Shown: piece by piece, positions 26,151 through 35,849 of the stretch
How the letters are laid out: each line of letters opens with the position of its first letter
Position numbering within the stretch: the first letter of the stretch is position 1
Assembly (NCBI GenBank): GCA_947303185.1
Contig: CAMYXF010000009.1
Span: 38,726-102,725 of the forward strand
Direction of reading: 5' to 3'
DNA length: 64,000 nucleotides
Source of the DNA: an uncultured Clostridia bacterium
Lineage (GTDB): Bacteria > Bacillota > Clostridia > Saccharofermentanales > Saccharofermentanaceae
Notes under the pieces: model-generated
What the model saw: the letters and a program-made list of their open reading frames with translations, nothing else
What the model was told of the DNA's origin: nothing
The model's database searches: none
Position numbers and translations under genes: made by a program

Positions 26151-26936
26151 TCAAATACCGCCGCCGTGTGTCAGCTCGACATTCTGCATCAGCAGGAATA
26201 CTCTTGCAAAAAGTTCTCCGGTCTTGCTGTGCGGATTCTCAAAGATATCTCTTACCGAACCGCTTTCCGTTATCCTGCCTTCTTCAAGAACTGCCATTCG
26301 CTTACATGAATATCTGATGGCATCAAGTTCATGAGTGATCATAAGGATCGTTATGCCTTGTTTCCTGTTTATCTCTTTAAGAAGGTCAAGTATCTGGATG
26401 GTAGTCTGCGGATCGAGTGCTGATGTCGCCTCATCTGAAATGATGAAATCAGGGTTGGTGACTATTGCTCTTGCGATTCCGACTCTTTGCTTCTGTCCTC
26501 CGGAGAGTGCTCCGGGATGCGCTTTGAGCTTATCTGTCAGACCTACCAGTTCTGCAGTTTCAAGGACTCTCTTTTTGATCTCGCTTTTGGGAATACCTGC
26601 GATCTCAAGCGGGTAGGCAATGTTCTTGTAAACAGACAGGCAGTCGAAAAGATTGAAGTTCTGAAATATCATTCCGATCTTATGGCGCTTATTGAGGATC
26701 TCTTTGTTTGAGAGCGACAATATGTCTGTTCCGCCGAGTTCTACCGATCCGCTGTCAGGTTTTTCCAAGCCGTTAATGCATCTGGCAAGTGTTGATTTTC
26801 CTGCACCGGAGAATCCTATGATTCCGAAAATCTCGCCTTTCTCGATCTCAAGATCGATGCCTTCCAGGACCTTCAGCGGCTGACCGTGCGGGTAAAATGT
26901 TTTGTGCAGATCTTTTATCTTAAGATATGTACTCAT
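26151..26936 (-). CDS. metN: MetN-like ABC ATPase lacking the C-terminal methionine-sensing domain
   Basis: 261 residues from the ATG at 26936; a longer in-frame reading would overlap the radical SAM gene and is rejected. Walker A GFSGAGKST, signature LSGGQKQRVGIARA, Walker B FIISDEATSALDPQTT and switch His in MITHELDAI are intact. It ends near residue 260, whereas classical MetN carries a further C-terminal NIL/C2 domain of about 90 residues that binds methionine and shuts transport down. Its start is four bases after the stop of the radical SAM gene, so coupling to the nitrogenase-like genes is clear. Confidence 0.92.
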   Translation of the reverse strand: MSTYLKIKDLHKTFYPHGQPLKVLEGIDLEIEKGEIFGIIGFSGAGKSTLARCINGLEKPDSGSVELGGTDILSLSNKEILNKRHKIGMIFQNFNLFDCLSVYKNIAYPLEIAGIPKSEIKKRVLETAELVGLTDKLKAHPGALSGGQKQRVGIARAIVTNPDFIISDEATSALDPQTTIQILDLLKEINRKQGITILMITHELDAIRYSCKRMAVLEEGRITESGSVRDIFENPHSKTGELFARVFLLMQNVELTHGGGI

Positions 26937-26940
26937 TTCC

Positions 26941-28215
26941 TTAACCGTGGCTGAAAGTATCAGCGGCCCTTTCTTTGCGATCTTTGTAAAGTTCGTTATG
27001 AAGGTCCTTGCCTTTGCCCGGAATTCCCAGACTGTCTGCACGGCAGTGCTGGCAGTGACGGAAGACTTCAAGATATTTGCCTGCTTCCTGTCTGACTTCT
27101 TCAAGATCAGCGCAGGAGGGAGCCTTGATATCTTTCATCTCGTTCTGGGGGATAAGAGGAATGATGTTCAGTATGGATGCGCCGAGTTCGGCAGTTTTCT
27201 TTGCTACTTCGGGTATATGCTTATCGTTTATGCCCGGCACAAGCACGCTGTTTATCTTTACTACAATTCCTTTCTGGGCTGCAAGGCGAATGCCTTCCAA
27301 TTGCTTCTCGATGAGAAGCTTTGCACCTTCTACGCCGTCGTGTCTCTTGCCTTCGGAATCGATAACGAAGCTGTTTATCTGAGCTTCGATCTCAGGATCT
27401 ATTGCATTGACTGTGACAGTAAGTGTCTCGATTCCGATATCGGCGATCTCCTCGACCTTATCGGGAAGACGGAATCCGTTTGTGGAAAGACAGCAGATAA
27501 GGTCGGGAAAGTTTTCTTTTACTAATCTGAATGTCTCAAGTGCGCTGTCCGTAGCAAGCGTATCGCCAGGACCGGCAATTCCTACCACTGTTAATTCAGG
27601 GCAGATCTCTCTTGCTTTCTTAACTGTTTCCACTGCTTCTTCCGGCTTCAATACGAGTGAACTTACACCCGGTCTGATAACCGATTTGTCAAACCCTCTG
27701 CTGCAGAACTTACATCCGATGTTGCACACTGGGCTGACGGGAAGGTGAAGCCTTCCTGCGGTCACATTCGAATGGCCTCCCAGGCATGGATGTCTTTTTT
27801 GAAGGTTTTCAAAAGAATGGTTTTTATTGTCTCCATTATTTTGTTTCCTTTCTTTCTCTTCTTTGTATCTGGGATCTACAATGTCCACACGGGCAGTGAA
27901 GAGCTTGTTGATTACAAATTCAACTTCACGCTCTATGTCGACGCTTTGTATTTTCCTGTCGTAAAGTATCTTTCTTGCGTGTTCGCCTGATCTTGCTGAG
28001 AAAACGATGTTGCAGTCATCGATCTCGTCAGCGAGTCTTTCAAGAAGGGAATCATCATGCTGCAGGCTTACACCAAGGCTGTCGATCCTTCTGGTATCGA
28101 CCTTGACGAATGATTTGTTATCTCTGTCTATTTCATAGATATCAAATCTGTCAGCCACACCGAAGTGCCGGTTGATATTGATTCCGTCTCCTGTTGCAAA
28201 TGCTGCTCTTAACAT
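26941..28215 (-). CDS. NifB-like radical SAM enzyme with N-terminal NifX-like domain
   Basis: 424 residues. Residues 1-110 match the NifX/NafY cofactor-binding fold (AAFATGDGININRHFGVADRF). After a charged linker, the NifB domain starts with HPC (142-144), then the radical SAM motif CNIGCKFC (Cys164, 168, 171), IRPGVSS, VGIAGPGDTLA and a final CQHCRADSLGIPG. NifB builds the Fe8S9C (NifB-co/L-cluster) precursor of nitrogenase cofactors. In classical fusions the NifX domain is at the C-terminus; here it is at the N-terminus. Cotranscribed with D, K and H, it most likely supplies their active-site cluster. AAGGAAG precedes the ATG. Confidence 0.92.
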   Translation of the reverse strand: MLRAAFATGDGININRHFGVADRFDIYEIDRDNKSFVKVDTRRIDSLGVSLQHDDSLLERLADEIDDCNIVFSARSGEHARKILYDRKIQSVDIEREVEFVINKLFTARVDIVDPRYKEEKERKQNNGDNKNHSFENLQKRHPCLGGHSNVTAGRLHLPVSPVCNIGCKFCSRGFDKSVIRPGVSSLVLKPEEAVETVKKAREICPELTVVGIAGPGDTLATDSALETFRLVKENFPDLICCLSTNGFRLPDKVEEIADIGIETLTVTVNAIDPEIEAQINSFVIDSEGKRHDGVEGAKLLIEKQLEGIRLAAQKGIVVKINSVLVPGINDKHIPEVAKKTAELGASILNIIPLIPQNEMKDIKAPSCADLEEVRQEAGKYLEVFRHCQHCRADSLGIPGKGKDLHNELYKDRKERAADTFSHG

Positions 28216-28225
28216 GTTTTCTTCC

Positions 28226-30425
<2,200 letters not shown>

Positions 30426-30445
30426 TTTTCAAAAATCCTCCTTTT

Positions 30446-31930
30446 TTATCTTGCGCAGCCTCTGCCGGAACCGTCTCCCTGGAAATAGCCGGGATCCTGT
30501 TCAAGCCACCACTTTGTGTAAGGGTTTGAAGCGTGCTTGGAGTAATTCTTGATGAACTCAATGGAGTCCAGTGTATCTTCGATTCTTCTTGCGTAATTCA
30601 ATGCGCCCTGGTAACCGATACCGAACTGCTCGTCGCCGATGAGCAGGGAAGGAATACCGAATTTAGCGCCCCAGAGAGTCATTCCGCCGTGTCTTGCAAG
30701 AATGAAATCAGGCTTGATCCTGTTGAGTGCATTTACGAGTTCGCATGCCTGCTTGTTGCATACTCTGTAGTCGGGAACGTCACCATAGTTTTTAACTGCC
30801 TGACCTAAGATATCGAGTTTGTCATCACCGCTGTCGTATACCGGATCGTGATGGAATACAGCTGCACCGACAACTTCAAATCCGAGTTCATTGAGAAGCG
30901 TTATGAGTGCCTGTCCGTGAGCAGCACCTGCTGTAACGTATGCTCTCTTGCCCTTGAACTTTTCCTTAAGTTTTTCGATCTCAGGAACGTACTTCTCGTG
31001 ACCTTCTTTGATGATCTCTTCGGCGATATCTTCCTTGCCCAAAACTTTTCCCAAAGCTCTGAGCCATCTGTCTGTTCCTGCAACACCGTATGCCGGCGGT
31101 ACGAGAACTTCAGGAACTCCGTGGAGCTGGTTTAAACCTGCTCCCATGTATGTTGAAAGTGAAGGGCAGATGTGGATCGTGGCAGCAGCTTCGCTTGCGT
31201 GCTTGAGCTGCTCGACTGTTGAGAAAGGAACTATGTACTGTGCTTCGTAACCGAATCTCTCGATGATCTCATCGAAAACATGGCTGCCCCAGAAATTAAT
31301 GATATTGATCTTATTTGTTTTCTTTTCTGCGGGCTTAACGATACCTCTTAATACCGTGTGGTATGCTGCGTCAAAACCTGTTGTCCAGATCTTTGAGCGG
31401 AAGCCTTCACAGTTACATGTAACAACCGGAATTCCAAGTTCTTCTGATGCTTTGTCAACTACTGCTTCAATGTCTTCACCGATGATGCCGGATGCGCAGG
31501 AAGTTGTAACGAAGATTGCGTTGGGATGAACTCTGTCGTAAGCAAGCTTTATTGTTTCTTCGAGTTTCTTTGCTGCTCCGAAAACCGTATCCTTCTCTGT
31601 AATGTTTGTTGAGAAGTATCTTCCTAATTCCGGAGGAAGTTTTCTTCTTGCCTGCTCAACTCTGTATGTGAAATTGAAATCTGCAAATTCACCAGAGCAT
31701 CCGATGGGGGCGTGGTTGATGACTGCTGCATCCCTGATCATTGCGAGCTGGCAGAAAGCCTGCTGCTGGTTGCAGCCGAGGCACTGTGAGAACTTTCTCT
31801 TGCAGTCCTTGAGTTCTCCCTTGGCAGACTTCTCGACAATTTCTGAAGCCGTACCTGTGAACGCATTAATTGTTCCGAGCCTCTTTTCGCGGATTACTAC
31901 GCTTGGCTCTTTGATGTTTATTGTTGACAT
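30446..31930 (-). CDS. Nitrogenase-like D (catalytic) subunit
   Basis: 494 residues, first gene of the operon. P-cluster cysteines are Cys53, Cys78 (APIGC) and Cys145 (TTSCASGIIGED), and Cys255 (HICPSLSTY) aligns with the cofactor ligand Cys275 of NifD. EGFR at 175-178 aligns the next segment, where NifD Gln191 and His195 become Trp182 and Phe186; the FeMo-cofactor ligand His442 aligns with Gly432 (GIPSLLIG). So it likely holds a P-cluster and an Fe8S9C-type cofactor but not an N2-reducing pocket. Methylthio-alkane reductase MarD is my best guess; a novel nitrogenase-like reductase is the alternative. AGAAGGAG precedes the ATG. Confidence 0.9.
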   Translation of the reverse strand: MSTINIKEPSVVIREKRLGTINAFTGTASEIVEKSAKGELKDCKRKFSQCLGCNQQQAFCQLAMIRDAAVINHAPIGCSGEFADFNFTYRVEQARRKLPPELGRYFSTNITEKDTVFGAAKKLEETIKLAYDRVHPNAIFVTTSCASGIIGEDIEAVVDKASEELGIPVVTCNCEGFRSKIWTTGFDAAYHTVLRGIVKPAEKKTNKINIINFWGSHVFDEIIERFGYEAQYIVPFSTVEQLKHASEAAATIHICPSLSTYMGAGLNQLHGVPEVLVPPAYGVAGTDRWLRALGKVLGKEDIAEEIIKEGHEKYVPEIEKLKEKFKGKRAYVTAGAAHGQALITLLNELGFEVVGAAVFHHDPVYDSGDDKLDILGQAVKNYGDVPDYRVCNKQACELVNALNRIKPDFILARHGGMTLWGAKFGIPSLLIGDEQFGIGYQGALNYARRIEDTLDSIEFIKNYSKHASNPYTKWWLEQDPGYFQGDGSGRGCAR

Positions 31931-32013
31931 GTGTGTTTCTCCTTCTTCGAGTTGCTCACTAAGCTTTTGCCGTGTGGGTTTTTCGAATGAGGAGATAATA
32001 ACGCTACGTCTGT

Positions 32014-32062
32014 TTTTGCGATAATACGCAAAAGTGATACGGAGTTATAAGCTCAGGCTATA
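32014..32062 (-). promoter_or_regulatory. Operator region of the nitrogenase-like operon
   Basis: Two palindromes lie 84-132 bases before the D start codon. TTTTGCG-ATAATA-CGCAAAA (32014-32033) is perfect. TATAA-N7-CTATA (32046-32062), within the longer perfect arms GTTATA...TATAAC, matches the TATAG-N7-CTATA form at 32200 and 45880 with one change. If the -10 box is the TTATTA-like sequence near 31996-32002, the second palindrome centres near -65, the usual LysR activator position. Confidence 0.5.
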
Positions 32063-32205
32063 ACCGGTAAAGGATTTTTTATGTTGTTTTATACCTAAAT
32101 GTTCGTAGATCTTTTCTATGTATTGTTTTCCAGTCTGTTGGGAACGGTATTCTTTCTTGTTATATAACCGAATTTCAGAAGGTTTTTTGGCTTGAAATCT
32201 ATAGT
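32045..32205 (-). pseudogene. Decayed 3' remnant of a LysR-family regulator
   Basis: On the minus strand one frame reads GYITRKNTVPNRL and the next reads GKQYIEKIYEHLGI. Together they match the C-terminus of the intact LysR at 45904-46821 (GYITRKNTVPSRL then GKLYIEKINEYLKK), with a single missing base at the junction. Similarity is visible at the DNA level too (GGAACGGTATTCTT identical). The rest of the gene is gone: an in-frame stop lies just upstream. It suggests that the regulator of this locus was once encoded here and that a paralogue now does the job. Confidence 0.75.
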
Positions 32206-32216
32206 TACGCCCTATA
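32200..32216 (+). promoter_or_regulatory. LysR-type palindrome TATAG-N7-CTATA
   Basis: Perfect 5-base arms around seven bases. It has the same form as the streptococcal MET-box (TATAGTTTSAAACTATA) bound by a LysR-type methionine regulator. It centres about 65 bases before the inferred start of the rightward operon. Confidence 0.55.
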
Positions 32217-32237
32217 ACTGCATATAAATTTTGGAGA

Positions 32238-32266
32238 TTAGGCAAAAAATCTGGTTTTGATAGAAT
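32238..32266 (+). promoter_or_regulatory. Promoter of the rightward sulfur operon
   Basis: TTAGGC (32238-32243) and TAGAAT (32261-32266) are 17 bases apart. The -35 box is poor, as expected for an activator-dependent promoter, and the palindrome at 32200 sits at about -65. Confidence 0.5.
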
Positions 32267-32307
32267 ACTCGCAATCCTTAAGGAACAATGAAACAGGAGA
32301 TGAGAAT

Positions 32308-32379
32308 ATGAAGCGCTTAGTATACAGATTGCCTTTCATAACAGCTTCTGAACGAATGTGTCGGAAGAATCAGAGGTAA
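32308..32379 (+). CDS. Putative 23-residue leader peptide
   Basis: An ATG with a perfect AGGAGA seven bases upstream opens 23 codons, basic and ending ERMCRKNQR, with adjacent Met and Cys codons near the end. About 40 bases later a terminator-like hairpin stands before the first structural gene. This arrangement is what a Met/Cys-responsive attenuator would look like. There is no family match that I know of. Confidence 0.5.
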   Translation: MKRLVYRLPFITASERMCRKNQR

Positions 32380-32418
32380 TAACAAAAATATAAAAAATAA
32401 GTTGACTAAATAAATTAG

Positions 32419-32464
32419 AGACTGATTACAAATGTGTTCATGTTTGAGATCAGTCTGTTTTTTT
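32419..32464 (+). terminator. Terminator-like hairpin in the leader of the sulfur operon
   Basis: AGACTGAT (32419-32426) pairs with ATCAGTCT (32449-32456), followed by GTTTTTTT. It ends 16 bases before the first structural gene and could act as an attenuator. Confidence 0.65.
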
Positions 32465-32479
32465 AGAAAGAGGATTTAG

Positions 32480-32890
32480 ATGAGAAAGAATTACATTTTC
32501 GGCGCGCTGTTTGTTATAGCAGGTCTGCTTATAGCAATCGGTCCAAAGACAATTTTCGCCGTATGTAACTCCGATGGAGAAATGACAATGAAGTGCTTTT
32601 ACGTAGCACAGACAGAACTGGCAATAGGTATTGCAATAGCAATATTGGGTGTTGTCCTGGCAATTTTGAAGGATAGCGCTGCGCAGATTACGGCAAGTAT
32701 TGCTCTGGCCTTGAACGGAATAATAACAATTCTTATTCCTGATGTCCTGATCGGCGTATGCAAGAGTGCACACATGCACTGCAATGCAGTTACAAGACCT
32801 GCGTTAAATATTCTTGGCGCTTTGGTAATCGTTCTCGCAGCAATCGGAATTGTTTTATTCCGCGAAAAGGATTCAAAAGTAAATGAGTAA
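32480..32890 (+). CDS. Four-helix membrane protein, DUF4418-like
   Basis: 136 residues with four hydrophobic helices and conserved-looking Cys residues in the loops (AVCNSDGEMTMKCFY; GVCKSAHMHC). The pattern fits the DUF4418 family, small membrane proteins of unknown function. It is the first structural gene of the rightward operon and overlaps the FtsX gene by eight bases, so it probably works with that transporter. Confidence 0.65.
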   Translation: MRKNYIFGALFVIAGLLIAIGPKTIFAVCNSDGEMTMKCFYVAQTELAIGIAIAILGVVLAILKDSAAQITASIALALNGIITILIPDVLIGVCKSAHMHCNAVTRPALNILGALVIVLAAIGIVLFREKDSKVNE

Positions 32891-34094
32891 CAAGCCTTTG
32901 ACAATCTGGCAGCTGGCAGTGGCAAATATCAAGAGGAAACCACTCAGAACGGCAGGACTCATCATTATCGTAGCCCTTGTTGCTTTTGTGTTGTTTGCCG
33001 GCGGCATATTGTCTGTCAGTTTGAAGAACGGGCTTGAAAGCATGAAGGAAAGATTAGGTGCAGATCTTCTCGTAGTCCCGGTCGGATATGACGAAGGTGT
33101 TGAAGGTATCATCGTAAAAGGCGAACCTGCTTACTTTTATTTCGATAAGTCAGTTGAGACTGAACTCGAAAAAGTCGAAGGCGTTAAGAGTGTATCTTCA
33201 CAGTTCTATCTTACTTCACTTAATCAGGATTGCTGCTCTGTCCCTGTACAGTTCATAGGATTCGATCCCGAGACTGATTTCTCGATCCAGCCCTGGATCT
33301 CTGAAGTGTACAGCAAGGATATCAAAGACGGCGAACTCATCATCGGTAGTGATATTACTGCAGACGAAAACAACAGATTAAAGTTTTTCGGTGAGGAATA
33401 TACCGTAGCCGCAAAACTCGAAGAAACAGGCACGGGACTTGACCAGGCAGTATATGCAAACATGAATACATTGGTCCATCTCTTCGGAGCAGCCAAGGAA
33501 AAAGGACTGACTTTTATTGACACGATAGATCCCGAGTCATCAGTCTCAAGTGTTCTTGTCAGATTGGAAGACGGATACGATCTGGATGAAGTAACTCACA
33601 ACATCCGCGCTTCATCTGACGGTCTTCAGGTTATCAAGACCAAGAGCATGGTTACCGGTATCGCAGATGATCTGGACGGACTGGTTTCTGTGATCTATGT
33701 TTTCGCAGCGCTTTTCCTTGTTGTAGTTCTGATAATGCTCGTAATCGTATTCTCGGTAACTGCGAATGAGAGAAAAAAAGAATTTGCAACACTTCGCGCA
33801 CTCGGTGCATCAGGAAAGAAGCTTGCCCGTCTCGTAATAACTGAAGCGCTGCTCATCTGCGGAATAGGCGGAAGCGCCGGAACCATAGTATCTGCGGTGA
33901 TCGTACTTTCATTCAGTACATATATCGGTGACAGGCTTGGGCTTCCTTATCTTCAGCCGGGTATCGCAGGAGTCTTCGGAATTGCTTTATTAGCTTTAGC
34001 AGTTTCTTTGGGCTTGGGACCTCTTGGATCTGCTTACACGGCAGGCAGACTTAACCGGCGTGAAGTTTACCTCACAATGAGAGAAGGTGAATGA
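32883..34094 (+). CDS. FtsX/MacB-type ABC permease
   Basis: 403 residues: one N-terminal helix, a MacB-like periplasmic core (about 60-255) and three C-terminal FtsX helices (VSVIYVFAALFLVVVLIMLV onward, with VTANERKKEFATLRALGAS). This is the four-helix MacB/LolC layout. It overlaps the ATPase gene by four bases. In a sulfur operon it may handle a metal, thiol or lipoprotein substrate; the actual one is unknown. Confidence 0.88.
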   Translation: MSNKPLTIWQLAVANIKRKPLRTAGLIIIVALVAFVLFAGGILSVSLKNGLESMKERLGADLLVVPVGYDEGVEGIIVKGEPAYFYFDKSVETELEKVEGVKSVSSQFYLTSLNQDCCSVPVQFIGFDPETDFSIQPWISEVYSKDIKDGELIIGSDITADENNRLKFFGEEYTVAAKLEETGTGLDQAVYANMNTLVHLFGAAKEKGLTFIDTIDPESSVSSVLVRLEDGYDLDEVTHNIRASSDGLQVIKTKSMVTGIADDLDGLVSVIYVFAALFLVVVLIMLVIVFSVTANERKKEFATLRALGASGKKLARLVITEALLICGIGGSAGTIVSAVIVLSFSTYIGDRLGLPYLQPGIAGVFGIALLALAVSLGLGPLGSAYTAGRLNRREVYLTMREGE

Positions 34095-34768
34095 CCGTGC
34101 ATCTGGAGATTAAGAATCTGCGAAAGGATTACAAACGCGGAGAGACAGTTTTTTCTGCGGTAAAGGATGTGAACCTGGAAGTTAACGGCGGTGATTTTAT
34201 CAGTGTCGTAGGTCATTCGGGAAGCGGTAAGAGCACACTCTTAAACCTTATTGCAGGACTGCTCCTTCCTACTTCAGGCGAGATACTGTTAGACGGGGAG
34301 AGTGCCATCATCTCATCAGATGATAAAGCGTCCAGATTAAGAAATACCGTTATCGGACATATACCTCAAGGTCAGAGTCTGCTTTCAAACCTTACTGTTT
34401 TCGATAATGTCAGGCTTCCGTTTTACCTTTCCGAACGTGAAGGTGATCCGTCAGCTCAGGTTCATGAACTTCTTACAGGACTCGGAATCGGATCGCTGGC
34501 GGGAAGTTATCCGAACAGTCTGTCAGGCGGTGAAGCGAGAAGAGTTGCAATAGCAAGAGCGCTCATCAATAAACCGGCTATCCTGCTGGCTGATGAACCT
34601 ACAAGTGATCTTGATGCGGAAAACACCGATGAGATCATGTTGCTCTTTAAGCGCATAGCAAAAGAAGGCACGGCAGTGATCATGGTTACGCACGATCAAA
34701 GAACATTAAATGCTGTAGACAGAAGTTACACCATGGAGGATGGAGTCCTCTCAAACCATTCCGTTTGA
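34091..34768 (+). CDS. ABC transporter ATPase for the FtsX permease
   Basis: 225 residues. Walker A GHSGSGKST, signature LSGGEARRVAIARAL, Walker B ILLADEPTSDLD and switch His in VTHD are intact. It is LolD/MacB type and its start overlaps the permease stop (ATGA). It belongs to the DUF4418/FtsX module at the head of the sulfur operon. Confidence 0.92.
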   Translation: MTVHLEIKNLRKDYKRGETVFSAVKDVNLEVNGGDFISVVGHSGSGKSTLLNLIAGLLLPTSGEILLDGESAIISSDDKASRLRNTVIGHIPQGQSLLSNLTVFDNVRLPFYLSEREGDPSAQVHELLTGLGIGSLAGSYPNSLSGGEARRVAIARALINKPAILLADEPTSDLDAENTDEIMLLFKRIAKEGTAVIMVTHDQRTLNAVDRSYTMEDGVLSNHSV

Positions 34769-34808
34769 TGTGGATAAATAAGTTTATTTTTTGAAAGGAA
34801 ATATAACT

Positions 34809-35849
34809 ATGAAAAAGACAAGTTTTTTCACAAAGGCAGCCGCTATTTTACTGACGGCAGTTTTCAGCTTTCAGCTTGCGTCATGTACAAAGGTAAGTCC
34901 ATCTGAAAGCAGCACTCAGGGTAGTGCAGAGTATAAGTACGGTAAGATCGATATTCCCGGAAAAGACGGATCCCTTTGCGGCGCTCCGATCTACATCGCT
35001 TACGAGAAAGGCTTCTTTGCAGAGGAAGGTTTTGACGTAAATCTAATCTCTGCAGATACCGAGACAAGAAAGATCGGATTAAACAACGGTACGATCCCGA
35101 TCGTTAACGGTGACTTCCAGTTCTTCCCGTCAATCGAACAGGGAGTTCATGTTAAGGTTGTTGACGGACTTCATAACGGTTGTATCAAATTCGTAGTCCG
35201 TCCCGATTCTGATATTAAGACGGTTGAAGATCTTAAGGGAAAGAAGATCGGCGTAGATGAGATCGGAGGTACACCTCACCAGGTTGCAAGCGTATGGCTC
35301 GAACAAGCCGGTATCTCTGCTCTTCAGAAGGACGGAGAAGTAGAATTCCTTCCTTTCGCTGACGGTAACTTGGAGCTCGAAGCACTTTATAACGGTGAGC
35401 TTGACGTAGCTGCAATGTGGGATCCGCTCGGAAGTGTAGCAGAAAAAGAAGGCAAGGTAAGAGTAATTTTCGATCTTAGCACAGATCCGGCTTTTGCAGG
35501 CAAATATTGCTGCTTCCTCTATGCATCCGAAAAGCTCTTGAACGAAAACCCTGAAGAGATCGCAGCGCTTTTGCGTGCATACCGCAAAGCTCAGGACTGG
35601 ATCAACAAGCATCCCGAAGAAGCAGTTGAGATCATTATCAGCGGTAAATATGCACAGATCGAAGATAAGGAACTCGCAATAGAACTCATTAAGAGTTATG
35701 AGTATCCTTCGCTCGAAGACCGTGCAAGCAACAAACAGAGCGTGGAGTCAGACGTACAGTACTTTGTACAGGCACTTTACGATATCGGTTATCTGACAAG
35801 TGAACCGACTCAGTTTGCAAAAGATATATTCGTAAAGGTTGATGTGTGA
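34809..35849 (+). CDS. SsuA/TauA-type substrate-binding lipoprotein
   Basis: 346 residues from the ATG at 34809 (an upstream TTG was rejected). Lipobox LASC near residue 26 is followed by an NMT1/SsuA-type domain: GAPIYIAYEKGFFAEEGFDV, VVRPDSDIKTVEDLKGKKIG, AMWDPLGSV. This group binds sulfonates, taurine, nitrate-like or other small organic compounds. The gene is followed directly by its permease and ATPase. Given MetY and YezD downstream, an organosulfur substrate is likely. Confidence 0.9.
   Translation: MKKTSFFTKAAAILLTAVFSFQLASCTKVSPSESSTQGSAEYKYGKIDIPGKDGSLCGAPIYIAYEKGFFAEEGFDVNLISADTETRKIGLNNGTIPIVNGDFQFFPSIEQGVHVKVVDGLHNGCIKFVVRPDSDIKTVEDLKGKKIGVDEIGGTPHQVASVWLEQAGISALQKDGEVEFLPFADGNLELEALYNGELDVAAMWDPLGSVAEKEGKVRVIFDLSTDPAFAGKYCCFLYASEKLLNENPEEIAALLRAYRKAQDWINKHPEEAVEIIISGKYAQIEDKELAIELIKSYEYPSLEDRASNKQSVESDVQYFVQALYDIGYLTSEPTQFAKDIFVKVDV

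Noticed and set aside
26151..27104. A 317-residue MetN starting inside the radical SAM gene
   Set aside because: The first 56 residues are out-of-frame NifB-like sequence; the ATG at 26936 gives the standard MetN start.
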